NCBI GenBank assembly: GCA_028694565.1
Contig: JAQVKR010000116.1
Span: forward strand, 1 to 7,650
DNA length: 7,650 nucleotides
Direction: 5' to 3'
Source: Gammaproteobacteria bacterium
GTDB lineage: Bacteria; Pseudomonadota; Gammaproteobacteria; DSM-26407
The number at the start of each line of letters is the position of its first letter. Positions within the stretch are counted from its first letter, which is position 1. Of this stretch, positions 1-6,241 are shown piece by piece. Under the pieces are notes generated by a model. It saw only the letters and a program-made list of their open reading frames with translations. It was not told where the DNA came from and ran no database searches. Both the position numbers and the translations under genes were made by a program.

Positions 1-400
1 GCAGGTAGGCCGGCGGCACGTAGAAGTCGTGCATCTTGGCGTATTCCACGTCGCCCATGCCCTGGTTGTTGCCGATGGTCAGGGTCAGGAAGGAGGCCAG
101 CATGGCGCGGCCGTCCTTGATGTTGCGATCGAACAGATCCACCGGGTAGGCGATCTTCATCAACTCGCGGGCCGGATCGATCTCGTAGACCAGCGCATCC
201 ACGCCCTTGGTGAAATCGTCGGTGGTGCACACCTCCACGTTGGTGCCCGTGGAGCTCTCGGCGGCAAAATGGGCCGCGGTCGAGAGATATTCATAGCCAG
301 CCTTCGGCTTCATGATGTACGCGCAAAGGACGTGCCGACCGCCGGCAATCAGATCCTCTTCCCTGAGCGACAGATCCGCGTAACGACTGGACTGATCCAT
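1..400 (-). CDS. cbbM: RuBisCO form II, N-terminal part (runs off left edge)
   Basis: Form II ribulose-1,5-bisphosphate carboxylase/oxygenase, a cytosolic homodimer or higher oligomer of one subunit type that fixes CO2 onto RuBP. The window holds the first 133 codons of about 460. The start [10 protein letters not shown] and the later segments [46 protein letters not shown] and [12 protein letters not shown] are characteristic of proteobacterial CbbM. The active-site Glu of the AAES motif (residue 48) and the Asn of GNNQGMG (residue 111), which reach into the partner subunit's active site in this family, are present. The catalytic lysines lie beyond the edge. The start is set by a strong Shine-Dalgarno, GGGGAG at 409-414, 8 bases before ATG. 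It follows a 167-bp leader with an AT-rich probable promoter, so it is probably transcribed separately from the form I operon. Identification is near certain. Confidence 0.97.
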   Translation of the reverse strand, partial: MDQSSRYADLSLREEDLIAGGRHVLCAYIMKPKAGYEYLSTAAHFAAESSTGTNVEVCTTDDFTKGVDALVYEIDPARELMKIAYPVDLFDRNIKDGRAMLASFLTLTIGNNQGMGDVEYAKMHDFYVPPAYL

Positions 401-475
401 ATTCTCTACTCCCCTCGTAAAAAACCTGGTTGCATCCCGGGCGCACCGACCGTCGGCGCCGGGCATTTCCGCATG
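401..475 (-). promoter_or_regulatory. cbbM 5' leader with hairpin, U-run and Shine-Dalgarno
   Basis: Read on the minus strand, the leader holds a short hairpin at 443-459 (arms GCGCCG and CGGTGC with one G-U pair, five-base loop). About 18 bases further on is a run of six T (424-419), followed directly by the strong Shine-Dalgarno at 409-414. The hairpin and T-run are too far apart for a normal intrinsic terminator. A weak stem (CCGGG/CCAGG, central mismatch) lies directly before the T-run. This could be a mild attenuator or simply leader structure; only the ribosome-binding site is well supported. Confidence 0.3.
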
Positions 476-493
476 GAAACTGGGGTATAGGAT

Positions 494-567
494 ATGAACC
501 CAAGAAAGATAAGGGAATTAATATATTTTTATTGTAAGCATTATGCTTTATTTATACATCATTGGTT
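494..567 (-). promoter_or_regulatory. AT-rich probable cbbM promoter/operator region
   Basis: A sharply AT-rich island in otherwise GC-rich DNA, lying 94-167 bases upstream of cbbM. It contains a perfect 13-bp palindrome, AAGCATTATGCTT at 536-548, and several A+T hexamers that could act as -10 boxes on the minus strand (for example TACAAT and TATATT). No -35 close to TTGACA at ideal spacing stands out, as is common for activator-dependent promoters. RuBisCO promoters are usually driven by the LysR-type regulator CbbR, so the palindrome is a plausible operator. That role is inference; the site does not give a clean CbbR consensus. Confidence 0.4.
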
Positions 568-969
568 TCAGCGGCTTAGCGCGGGGTGGGGCAGGACGCG
601 GGCCGGCATGGTCATCGGCACGGACAGCATCGATGCAAGCGCCCGCTCAAGGTCGGCGAGCACCGTGTACTCGATCACGCGGGCGTAACTGTGGCGACGC
701 TGCAGCAAGCAGCGCACCGGATGATTCAGCCCGCCGGTGCGCCGGAACCCGCGCCACACCAGCAGAACCTCGCCACCGAGGCGCTCATCCAGGCAATGCC
801 ACTCCTGTCCCGCGAGCCGCATCCGGAACCCGCGTCCGCCCGGCAGGCGCAGGTTCAGCTCGGGGCCGTGCAGGCGCAGGGCCAGGCGCACCCGATTGTA
901 GCAGGAGGCCTCGATCAACGCGGTCCTGGGCAGCTGCCCCGGCGAACCGGTACCGTCGCGGTACTTCAT
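568..969 (-). CDS. Hypothetical basic protein upstream of cbbM
   Basis: An unrecognised 133-residue protein. It is rich in Arg and Leu and strongly basic, with Cys at 23, 59 and 87 and a central stretch EVLLVWRGFRRTGG (67-80) followed by a probable helix VIEYTVLADLERALASML (98-115). There is no signal peptide or membrane segment. Support for its being real: codons are strongly GC-biased at the third position in this frame, the residue mix is protein-like, and a GGAGG lies about 12 bases before the ATG. The opposite strand is also open here (586-1014) but encodes a His/Gln/Ala-rich composition typical of an antisense shadow. It ends 167 bases before cbbM, at the edge of the AT-rich promoter island, so it is codirectional but probably not cotranscribed with cbbM. 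No function can be assigned. Confidence 0.55.
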   Translation of the reverse strand: MKYRDGTGSPGQLPRTALIEASCYNRVRLALRLHGPELNLRLPGGRGFRMRLAGQEWHCLDERLGGEVLLVWRGFRRTGGLNHPVRCLLQRRHSYARVIEYTVLADLERALASMLSVPMTMPARVLPHPALSR

Positions 970-1413
970 ACTGCGTCCATCCCTCCGGCAAGTCCGGAAA
1001 CAGCCTACGAATAGCGGCTCCGCTGGCCCCCACCCGGGCCGGCAGGAAGCGCGGATGCCGCGGACAACCCCGCCCGGGTCGTCATGGCGATCGGAGCGAC
1101 CTGGGCCGGCGCCATTCCATCCCCCTTAATACTTGACCGACGAATTCAGTCTTTCAAGCCGGGAAGGTGCGCCTTCCTCCGCAACTCCGCGACGCGCGTT
1201 ACAGATTGATCAACGATTTGTTCACCCCCCTTCGCGGCACGCCGGCGCCGAGGCGATGGTGAGGGCCAGGCCCGGCGCCCGGGCCCGCCTGAACTTCCCG
1301 GACATGAAGCGGGCAACCTCCGCTGAATCCGGTCAGGGGGCGGCCCGGAGGTGCCGCCCGGCGCCGACTCGGATATGCTTGCAGGCGGACCCGCACCGCA
1401 CACCGAGAAGACC
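970..1413. other. Divergent non-coding gap between two small genes
   Basis: A 444-bp stretch between the starts of two divergent genes, with no convincing coding sequence; open frames on both strands have low-complexity Arg/Pro/Ala products and no ribosome-binding site. It holds two less GC-rich patches where promoters may lie: 1126-1158, with a TTGACC at 1133-1138 on the plus strand but no good -10, and 1199-1224, containing the perfect palindrome TTGATCAA at 1206-1213. Nearer the plus-strand gene are two GC-rich hairpins, at 1269-1285 (7-bp stem, 3-base loop) and 1338-1359 (7-bp stem, 8-base loop), neither followed by a T-run. The length and divergent layout suggest regulatory DNA for both neighbours. 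No cbbR gene is present. Confidence 0.45.
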
Positions 1414-1716
1414 ATGAAGACCCAGAACTACATAGGCATCGACAAGGACAAGAACAACGGCCTGACCACCGTGGGCAAGATCATCCGCGACGCCTGGGTA
1501 TTCGGCCTGATCCCCGAAACCGAGACCTGCGCGGGCTGGAGCTACGGCCGCATCGAGCAGCTCTACGACCAGGTCAGCAAGGCCTGGGAACCCTACGGCC
1601 AGCTGGCCTCCAAGCTTCCCGACGACCTGCGCGAGCGCCATGCCCGCATCTACGCCACCGCCGTGCAGGGCGCCCGCGAGCAGGGCTGGAACCCGGAGCT
1701 GGACGACGAGGATTGA
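1414..1716 (+). CDS. Small acidic-tailed hypothetical protein, 100 aa
   Basis: The only gene in the window on the plus strand. It encodes a soluble 100-residue protein of unknown function. The N-terminus (MKTQNYIGIDKDKNNGLTTV) leads into IIRDAWVFGLIPETETCAGW and then a helical, charged C-terminal half, with DDLRERHARIY (70-80) and an acidic tail PELDDED. Trp residues stand at 28, 42, 58 and 92; there is one Cys (39) and no membrane segment or signal peptide. The start at 1414 is chosen because GAGAAG lies four bases upstream and the open frame further upstream is low-complexity. Codon use is strongly GC3-biased like the cbb genes, so it is very probably real. It converges with the 149-residue gene, with only 23 bases between stops and no clear terminator. 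Its place between the two RuBisCO loci hints at, but does not prove, a link to carbon fixation. Confidence 0.8.
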   Translation: MKTQNYIGIDKDKNNGLTTVGKIIRDAWVFGLIPETETCAGWSYGRIEQLYDQVSKAWEPYGQLASKLPDDLRERHARIYATAVQGAREQGWNPELDDED

Positions 1717-1739
1717 TCGCGGGCGACCGGCGACCGGAA

Positions 1740-2189
1740 TCACCGCAACGGCACCACGCGACGGCCCGCCACCGCGGCGCCGCCCTCACGCCGGCGCCGC
1801 AGGCAGGCCTCCACCGCGGCGGGCAGCTCGCTCATCAGCCGCCGCTGGGTCTCCCCGAGATCGGGGAAGTAGTAGACCACGGCGCAGGGAACGGGGGCGG
1901 CAAGGGACTCACGGTCCGCCGGCGGACGGAGCTGCCAGGCGATGCGGATGAGCCGCCCGCCCACGCCGTCCTGATGGGCATATCCCCCCTGGCTGTCCAC
2001 GAAGATGAGCTCCCCGCGCTCCAGCACCGCCTGGTACTGCATGGAGCGGACGGGGATGAAGACGCAGCCCGATTCGCTGCGCCGGAGCAGGAGCTGCAGG
2101 GCATTGTAGAGAGGCGCCGGCAACGCGCTTTCCCGCCGCTCCACCGGCTGCGGGCGGAAGAAGGTCTCGCGGGTGAAGTACTCGGCCAT
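1740..2189 (-). CDS. Conserved-looking protein downstream of cbbO, unknown function
   Basis: A 149-residue protein that I do not recognise, starting 52 bases after the cbbO stop on the same strand and so probably the last gene of the form I operon. The N-terminal half (MAEYFTRETFFRPQPVERRE, then APLYNALQLLLRRS) leads into an apparent beta-rich core, CVFIPVRSMQYQAVLERGEL and IFVDSQGGYA (42-71), then RLIRIAWQLR (79-88) and VVYYFPDLGETQRRL (104-118). The last 25 residues are Arg/Ala-rich and look like a low-complexity tail. There is no signal peptide or membrane helix. The start at 2189 is preferred because the upstream in-frame extension is Arg/Trp/Thr-rich antisense-like sequence overlapping cbbO; the Shine-Dalgarno is weak (CCGGAAACC, far upstream), so translation may depend on coupling to cbbO. 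It may be a helper for CbbQO or RuBisCO, which is inference from position only. Confidence 0.78.
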   Translation of the reverse strand: MAEYFTRETFFRPQPVERRESALPAPLYNALQLLLRRSESGCVFIPVRSMQYQAVLERGELIFVDSQGGYAHQDGVGGRLIRIAWQLRPPADRESLAAPVPCAVVYYFPDLGETQRRLMSELPAAVEACLRRRREGGAAVAGRRVVPLR

Positions 2190-2241
2190 GGGTCGGTGCG
2201 GTTTCCGGTGACGGGCTGCCGTTCGGCCATCGCCCGCCGGC

Positions 2242-4623
2242 TCAACCCGTGATCGCCGCGAACACCGCCGGCAGCCGCTCCGGCAGCCGCTCCACGTTGT
2301 CCACCACGGAGTAGTTGTTCTCGCCGAAGATCCGCGCCACGTAGCGGTCCGCATCCGGGTCCAGGGTCAGGCAGTAGGTGTAGATGCCCTGCCGGGCCAG
2401 ATCCTCCACCGCCTTCTTGGTGTCGTGGCGCAGGTACTGCGGATCGCGCTCGTCGATGTCCGCCGGCTCCCCGTCGGTGACCAGCAGCACCAGGCGCTTG
2501 GTGGCGCTCTGCTGGCCGAGGTGCCGGCCGGCATGGCGCAGGGCCGCGCCCATGCGGGTGGACAACCCCCCCTGCATGCCGGCCATGCGCGACTTGGCCT
2601 CGTCGTCGTAGGGCTGCTCGAAGTCCTTGAAGCGGTAGTACTGGACGTCGTGGCGCCCGTCCGAGGCGAAGCCGTGCACCGCGAAGGCGTCGCCGATGGA
2701 GTCGATGGCCCAGGCCAGCAGCCCCGCGGACTCGCGGGTCAGATCCAGGATGGACGGCGCCTCGTCATAGCCCGGGTCGCCCTCCTCCACGCCGATCTTC
2801 TCGTTGGTGGACTGGGACAGGTCCATGAGCACCACGATGGCCAGATCGCGCACGTGCCGCGTGATGCGGATGTTGATGCGCGGGTCCGGCATGATGCCGC
2901 GGCGGATGTCGATCATGGCGCGCACCGCGGCGTTCAGATCCAGCTCCTCGCCTTCCTCGTAGCCGCGCCGGCGCACGATGCCCTGGGGCTGCAGGGCGTC
3001 GATCAGGCGGCGGATGCGCGAGGCGACGGGCTTGTGCTTGGTGAGGATCGCATCCATGACCTCCGGATCGCCCTTGGGCTGGCGCCGCTCGATGACCGTG
3101 GCCCATTCCGGGCGGGCCAGCTGCACGTGGTAGTCCCATTCGTCGTAATGGTAGGGATCGGATACCGGCTCCTTGCCCCACATCTCGTTGTAGCTGACGC
3201 CCTCGTCCTCGTAGGGGAAGAACTCCGTGGCGCACACCCAGACTTCCTGGGCGTCGTCGCCGGCCAGCTCGCAGTCCACCTCGTTGGCCATCTCCACCGC
3301 GGAGACGTACTTGCGCACCTGCTGCCGGGAGGCGGGCATGTACTCCGTGCCCTTTTCGACGAACAGGTTCTCGCTGAACGCCCAGAAGTAGCGGTTGTCG
3401 TCCCGGTAGGGGACGGGCCACTCGGACATCACGCGCACGCTGGGGATGCGGACGACCTGGGTCAGCCGGTTGTAGAAGTCCACCCCGGCCATCCAGGCCA
3501 GGCGCGGATCGTAGGGGTCCTGCTCCAGCCTGGCGCGGAACTCCGCCACCGCCTCGTTGATCATCTCCAGTCCGTCCCGGTAGTCCGGATCCAGGATGGC
3601 GCGGGTGGTGCGCATCATGATGTCCATGACCTCGTGCACCTGCGCCGGCTCGTCATCGCCGGCGGGTCCGGCGGCGAAGAAGGACAGCCACAGCTTGCGC
3701 AGGCCGGGGAACTCGGAGTAGGCCAGGTATTCCACCCGCGCGTCCTCGAACAGCTCGATGCAGCGCATCTGCGCCTGGGACAGCTGCTCGGCGGAGATGG
3801 GATCCCGCGTATAGACCATGTGCGCGGCGCAGTGGGCGGCGGCGGCCCGGTAGATCTCCATGCCGTCGATGCCGTGGTGGGGATCGAAGGCGTCCGGCAC
3901 ATGGATCTGGAACTCCTCGATGAAGGGCTTGAGGCCGCGCCGGGTCTCGTAGTCGCCGGCGGTCGGGCGCATGAAGAAGGGCCTCGCCCACAGGGCGCGC
4001 AGGTAGAAGTTCAGCTTGCGCTGGTTGTTCACGAACAGGGTGCCGCGGCGCTCCTTGCGCAGCACCGAGCGGGAGGATTCCGTCTTCAGGCCGAAGTAGG
4101 CCATCTGCCCGTCGAGATCGCGGGCATGGGCCTGGGCGCCCCACAGGGCCCAGCGCCGCAGCCCCCCGAGGGTGAGCTTGGCGAGCAGCTCGCCCAGGTT
4201 CTCCAGCATCGGCCGCAGGCCCCGCGGCGCCTTGCCGGCGAGCTGGTGGATCAGGCCGAGGTAACCGCGCAGCACCTCCGCGTCGCCCAGGCGCTGGGCC
4301 GCCAGCGGCAGGTTGGCCATCATCAGGGTCAGCACCGTGCCGGAGGTGTGCGAGGCGAGCTTCATCAGCGCCTCCACCACGTCGGGGATGACGTCCTCGC
4401 CCACCTCCTTGGCCACGCCGGGCATCTCGCCGATATAGGTGAGCACCAGGTCGCGTCCGCGGCCCAGCACGCACAGCGCGCGCATGCCCTCGAGATAGTT
4501 CTGCAGACCGCGCGGGGACATCACCCGGGCCGCCTCGTGATAGGAGGACTCCAGGGCCTCGCGATGCTCGTGGCCGGCCTCGAGCTCGAGGCAGTTGACG
4601 TAATCCGAGAAGTCGATGGTCAT
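2242..4623 (-). CDS. cbbO: CbbO, VWA-domain subunit of RuBisCO activase
   Basis: A 793-residue protein, normal length for the CbbO/NorD family. CbbO is the adaptor of the CbbQO-type RuBisCO activase: one CbbO sits on the CbbQ hexamer and its VWA domain binds RuBisCO so that inhibitory sugar phosphates are released. The first 550 residues or so are helical and carry the family's FEDARVEYL motif (292-300). The C-terminal VWA domain (about 592-793) has a complete metal-ion-dependent adhesion site: DLSQS (601-605), the Thr in GGLSTRMGAAL (T689) and TDGEP (D717). The start MTIDFSDYVN at 4623 is chosen over an in-frame ATG at 4797, because that extension would translate through an inverted-repeat island. 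The Shine-Dalgarno is modest (GGTGA, 7 bases before ATG) and lies within the repeat arm. A gap of 253 bp separates it from cbbQ, which is unusually wide for this pair. Confidence 0.96.
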   Translation of the reverse strand: MTIDFSDYVNCLELEAGHEHREALESSYHEAARVMSPRGLQNYLEGMRALCVLGRGRDLVLTYIGEMPGVAKEVGEDVIPDVVEALMKLASHTSGTVLTLMMANLPLAAQRLGDAEVLRGYLGLIHQLAGKAPRGLRPMLENLGELLAKLTLGGLRRWALWGAQAHARDLDGQMAYFGLKTESSRSVLRKERRGTLFVNNQRKLNFYLRALWARPFFMRPTAGDYETRRGLKPFIEEFQIHVPDAFDPHHGIDGMEIYRAAAAHCAAHMVYTRDPISAEQLSQAQMRCIELFEDARVEYLAYSEFPGLRKLWLSFFAAGPAGDDEPAQVHEVMDIMMRTTRAILDPDYRDGLEMINEAVAEFRARLEQDPYDPRLAWMAGVDFYNRLTQVVRIPSVRVMSEWPVPYRDDNRYFWAFSENLFVEKGTEYMPASRQQVRKYVSAVEMANEVDCELAGDDAQEVWVCATEFFPYEDEGVSYNEMWGKEPVSDPYHYDEWDYHVQLARPEWATVIERRQPKGDPEVMDAILTKHKPVASRIRRLIDALQPQGIVRRRGYEEGEELDLNAAVRAMIDIRRGIMPDPRINIRITRHVRDLAIVVLMDLSQSTNEKIGVEEGDPGYDEAPSILDLTRESAGLLAWAIDSIGDAFAVHGFASDGRHDVQYYRFKDFEQPYDDEAKSRMAGMQGGLSTRMGAALRHAGRHLGQQSATKRLVLLVTDGEPADIDERDPQYLRHDTKKAVEDLARQGIYTYCLTLDPDADRYVARIFGENNYSVVDNVERLPERLPAVFAAITG

Positions 4624-4630
4624 GGCTGTG

Positions 4631-4873
4631 TCACCGCCAAGGCGCCAAGGCGCCAAGATTAGTGAGTGAGAACGACCCGCCGGCTGCCGTTGCGCGGCAA
4701 CTCCGCGTCGAAATTGGCTCGGCAGGCCCGGCTGAGGCCGTGTCGCCTTCAGGCAGGAGAGCCGTCGCGCCTTGCGAATCGGCGGCAAACCCGCCACCGG
4801 CGCAACTCAACCACCGTGACGCCGGCCAGCGGCGGGCGGGCCCGCCCACGCCCACCCGGCGCCTTGGCGGTGA
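4631..4873. repeat. Island bounded by perfect 16-bp inverted repeats between cbbQ and cbbO
   Basis: The arms TCACCGCCAAGGCGCC (4631-4646) and GGCGCCTTGGCGGTGA (4858-4873) are exact reverse complements and enclose 211 bp with no coding signal. The left arm continues as a short tandem of the 8-mer GCCAAGGC, almost three copies at 4636-4657. Inside are smaller dyads: GTTGC/GCAAC at 4689-4701 and the perfect 14-bp palindrome GGGCGGGCCCGCCC at 4834-4847. GCCAAGG-type repeats are familiar as dispersed non-coding elements in proteobacterial genomes. The layout resembles a MITE or degenerate mobile element that inserted between the genes. The edges fall 3 bases from the cbbQ stop and 7 bases from the cbbO start codon. 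No target-site duplication is obvious. Confidence 0.7.
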
Positions 4874-4876
4874 TCA

Positions 4877-5686
4877 TCAGAAGTAGGTGCCGACCGCCGC
4901 GTCCAGGGTGTCGCGCATGTCCGGATCGTCGGTGAGCGGGCGCACCAGGGCCATGCGGCAGGCGGATTCGGGGTCGATGCCCTGGCCGATGAGCTGGGCG
5001 GCGTAGACCAGCAGGCGGGTGGACATGCCCTCGTCCAGGCCGTGGCCCTTGAGATTGCGGGAGCGCTGGGCCACCTGCACCAGCTTCTCCGCCACCGCCT
5101 TGTCCACGCGCCCCTCGTGGGCGACGATCTCGGTCTCGATCTCCGCGCTCGGATAGTCGAAGTCGAGCGCGCCGAAGCGCTGCTTGGTGGACTGCTTCAG
5201 ATCCTTCATCAGGCTCTGGTAGCCGGGGTTGTAGGAGATGACGATCTGGAAGTCCGGATGGGCCTGCACCAGCTCGCCCTTCTTCTCCAGCGGCAGGTTG
5301 CGCCGGTGGTCGGTGAGCGGATGGATCACCACGGTGGTGTCCTGGCGCGCCTCCACCACCTCGTCCAGGTAGCAGATGGCGCCGATGCGGGCGGCCACCG
5401 TCAGCGGGCCGTCCTGCCACTTGGTGCCGTTGATGTCGAGCAGGAACCGTCCCACCAGATCGGAGGCGGTCATGTCCTCGTTGCAGGCCACGGTGATGAG
5501 CGGCTTGCCCAGCTTCCAGGCCATGTACTCCACGAAGCGCGACTTGCCGCAGCCGGTGGGGCCCTTGAGCATCACCGGCATGCGCGCGTCGTAGGCCGCC
5601 TCGTACATGGCCACCTCGTTCGCCACCGGGCGGTAGTAGGGCTGTTCCTGGATCAGGTACTGCTCGCGGTCGATTTGCTCGCTCAT
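4877..5686 (-). CDS. cbbQ: CbbQ, MoxR-type AAA+ ATPase of RuBisCO activase
   Basis: A 269-residue AAA+ ATPase of the CbbQ/NorQ group. It forms hexamers that, with CbbO, use ATP hydrolysis to remodel RuBisCO and release tight-binding inhibitors. Visible motifs are Walker A GPTGCGKS (42-49), Walker B CYLDEV (105-110, with D108 and E109), sensor-1 region SYNPGY (151-156, N153), a probable arginine finger in KQRFG (R170), and sensor-2-like MSTRLL (221-226). The full set is intact and the length is typical. Two ATGs are possible, 5692 (MNMSEQ) and 5686 (MSEQ). The GGAG at 5694-5697 is only 3 bases from the first but 9 from the second, so 5686 is preferred. A longer frame from 5785 would begin in the terminator T-run and is rejected. 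It follows cbbS across a 158-bp gap with an intrinsic terminator, so expression below cbbLS is expected. Confidence 0.96.
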   Translation of the reverse strand: MSEQIDREQYLIQEQPYYRPVANEVAMYEAAYDARMPVMLKGPTGCGKSRFVEYMAWKLGKPLITVACNEDMTASDLVGRFLLDINGTKWQDGPLTVAARIGAICYLDEVVEARQDTTVVIHPLTDHRRNLPLEKKGELVQAHPDFQIVISYNPGYQSLMKDLKQSTKQRFGALDFDYPSAEIETEIVAHEGRVDKAVAEKLVQVAQRSRNLKGHGLDEGMSTRLLVYAAQLIGQGIDPESACRMALVRPLTDDPDMRDTLDAAVGTYF

Positions 5687-5700
5687 GTTCATTCGCTCCG

Positions 5701-5758
5701 GCGAGGAGTCAGGCGCCAGGCGCGGGTCGCGTTCGCGACGGGCGTGAGGGCTCCTCGC
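5701..5758. repeat. Nested inverted repeat directly upstream of cbbQ
   Basis: The outer arms GCGAGGAG (5701-5708) and CTCCTCGC (5751-5758) are perfect complements, and inside lies a tight dyad GTCGCG-TT-CGCGAC (5726-5739). On the cbbQ transcript the downstream arm ends within a few bases of the probable Shine-Dalgarno (5694-5697). The structure could affect ribosome access or protect the 5' end of a processed cbbQO message. The loop of the inner dyad is only two bases, so in RNA one or two closing pairs would open. A regulatory role is inference. Confidence 0.4.
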
Positions 5759-5783
5759 GCCCCACTCCCCACCCTTCACGTTC

Positions 5784-5822
5784 AAAAAAAAGCCCCTGCC
5801 CCGCCACGACGGAACAGGGGCT
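5784..5822 (-). terminator. Intrinsic terminator after cbbS
   Basis: On the minus strand the stem AGCCCCTG (5822-5815) pairs perfectly with CAGGGGCT (5798-5791) around a 16-base loop, followed at once by a run of eight T (5791-5784, overlapping the last stem base). It starts about 22 bases after the cbbS stop codon. This is a classic rho-independent terminator in form. Because cbbQ and cbbO follow in the same direction without an obvious new promoter, it is probably leaky and makes RuBisCO subunits much more abundant than the activase. Confidence 0.88.
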
Positions 5823-5844
5823 CCGGTTCAGCGCGCGGCGGCGG

Positions 5845-6201
5845 TCAGACGGCCTTGCCGCGGAAGACCACCATCTCGGCACCCTTGGACTGGGCGTAGT
5901 TGTCGAAGCCCACCAGGCGCACGTGGTTGTTGGGGTGGGCCTGGTGGCAGGCCTCCGCCTCGGCCAGGATCCGGTCCACGTCGGTCTCGCCGAACATGGG
6001 CAGCTTCCACATGTACCAGTAGTGGCTGAAGGCGTTCTGCGGCTCGGTGTGCTCGATGGCCGGGTTCCAGCCCTTGGAGATGATGTACTCCACCTGCTTG
6101 CGGATGCGCTCGGCATCCATTTCGGGCAGGTAGGAGAAGGTCTCGAACTTGCGGCTGCTGGTGTCGCCCAGGCTCGACTTGTAGTCCTGCATATCGCTCA
6201 T
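5845..6201 (-). CDS. cbbS: RuBisCO form I small subunit (cbbQ-linked form IA type)
   Basis: A 118-residue small subunit of the L8S8 form I RuBisCO; eight copies cap the large-subunit octamer and support stability and catalysis. Characteristic segments are [11 protein letters not shown] (18-28), [19 protein letters not shown] (36-54), [12 protein letters not shown] (60-71), [21 protein letters not shown] (81-101) and the end VVFRGKAV. The N-terminal [18 protein letters not shown] is the form seen in operons where cbbS is followed by cbbQ. As I recall, this class has a short N-terminal insertion compared with carboxysomal form IA, which agrees with the absence of carboxysome genes here. The start at 6201 is chosen because AGGA lies about 9 bases upstream and the family begins with MSD; an in-frame ATG at 6270 would read into a palindromic repeat. 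It lies 168 bp after cbbL and is followed by a strong terminator. Confidence 0.97.
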   Translation of the reverse strand: MSDMQDYKSSLGDTSSRKFETFSYLPEMDAERIRKQVEYIISKGWNPAIEHTEPQNAFSHYWYMWKLPMFGETDVDRILAEAEACHQAHPNNHVRLVGFDNYAQSKGAEMVVFRGKAV

Positions 6202-6241
6202 TGCTGTAATCCTCGTAATCGTTCGAATTCGGTGCGTGAGT

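Noticed and set aside
29..490. A plus-strand frame opposite the cbbM start
   Set aside because: The minus strand encodes an unmistakable CbbM N-terminus with a strong ribosome-binding site; the plus frame is its antisense.
1133..1138. TTGACC as a -35 box for the 100-aa gene
   Set aside because: No acceptable -10 hexamer at 16-18 bases spacing, and it lies about 275 bases from the start codon.
1133..1417. Small plus-strand frame (and a minus-strand counterpart at 1146-1415) in the divergent gap
   Set aside because: Arg/Pro/Ala-rich products, no ribosome-binding site, and the plus frame overlaps the start of the better-supported 100-aa gene.
1717..1739. Possible bidirectional terminator between convergent genes
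   Set aside because: The 23-base gap has only a short direct repeat (GCGACCG twice) and no stem with a T-run.
2425..4662. A 745-codon open frame on the plus strand opposite cbbO
   Set aside because: Its product is His/Val/Ala/Gly-rich and low in structure-forming diversity, as expected from the antisense of a GC3-biased gene. CbbO on the minus strand has clear family motifs, so this is a shadow.
4624..4797. N-terminal extension of CbbO from an upstream in-frame ATG
   Set aside because: The added 58 residues are low-complexity and derive from the repeat island; the CbbO family starts near MTIDFSDYVN.
5042..5899. A 285-codon plus-strand frame opposite cbbQ
   Set aside because: It is antisense to intact Walker A and Walker B motifs, has a His/Leu/Val-biased product, and runs across the terminator and into cbbS.
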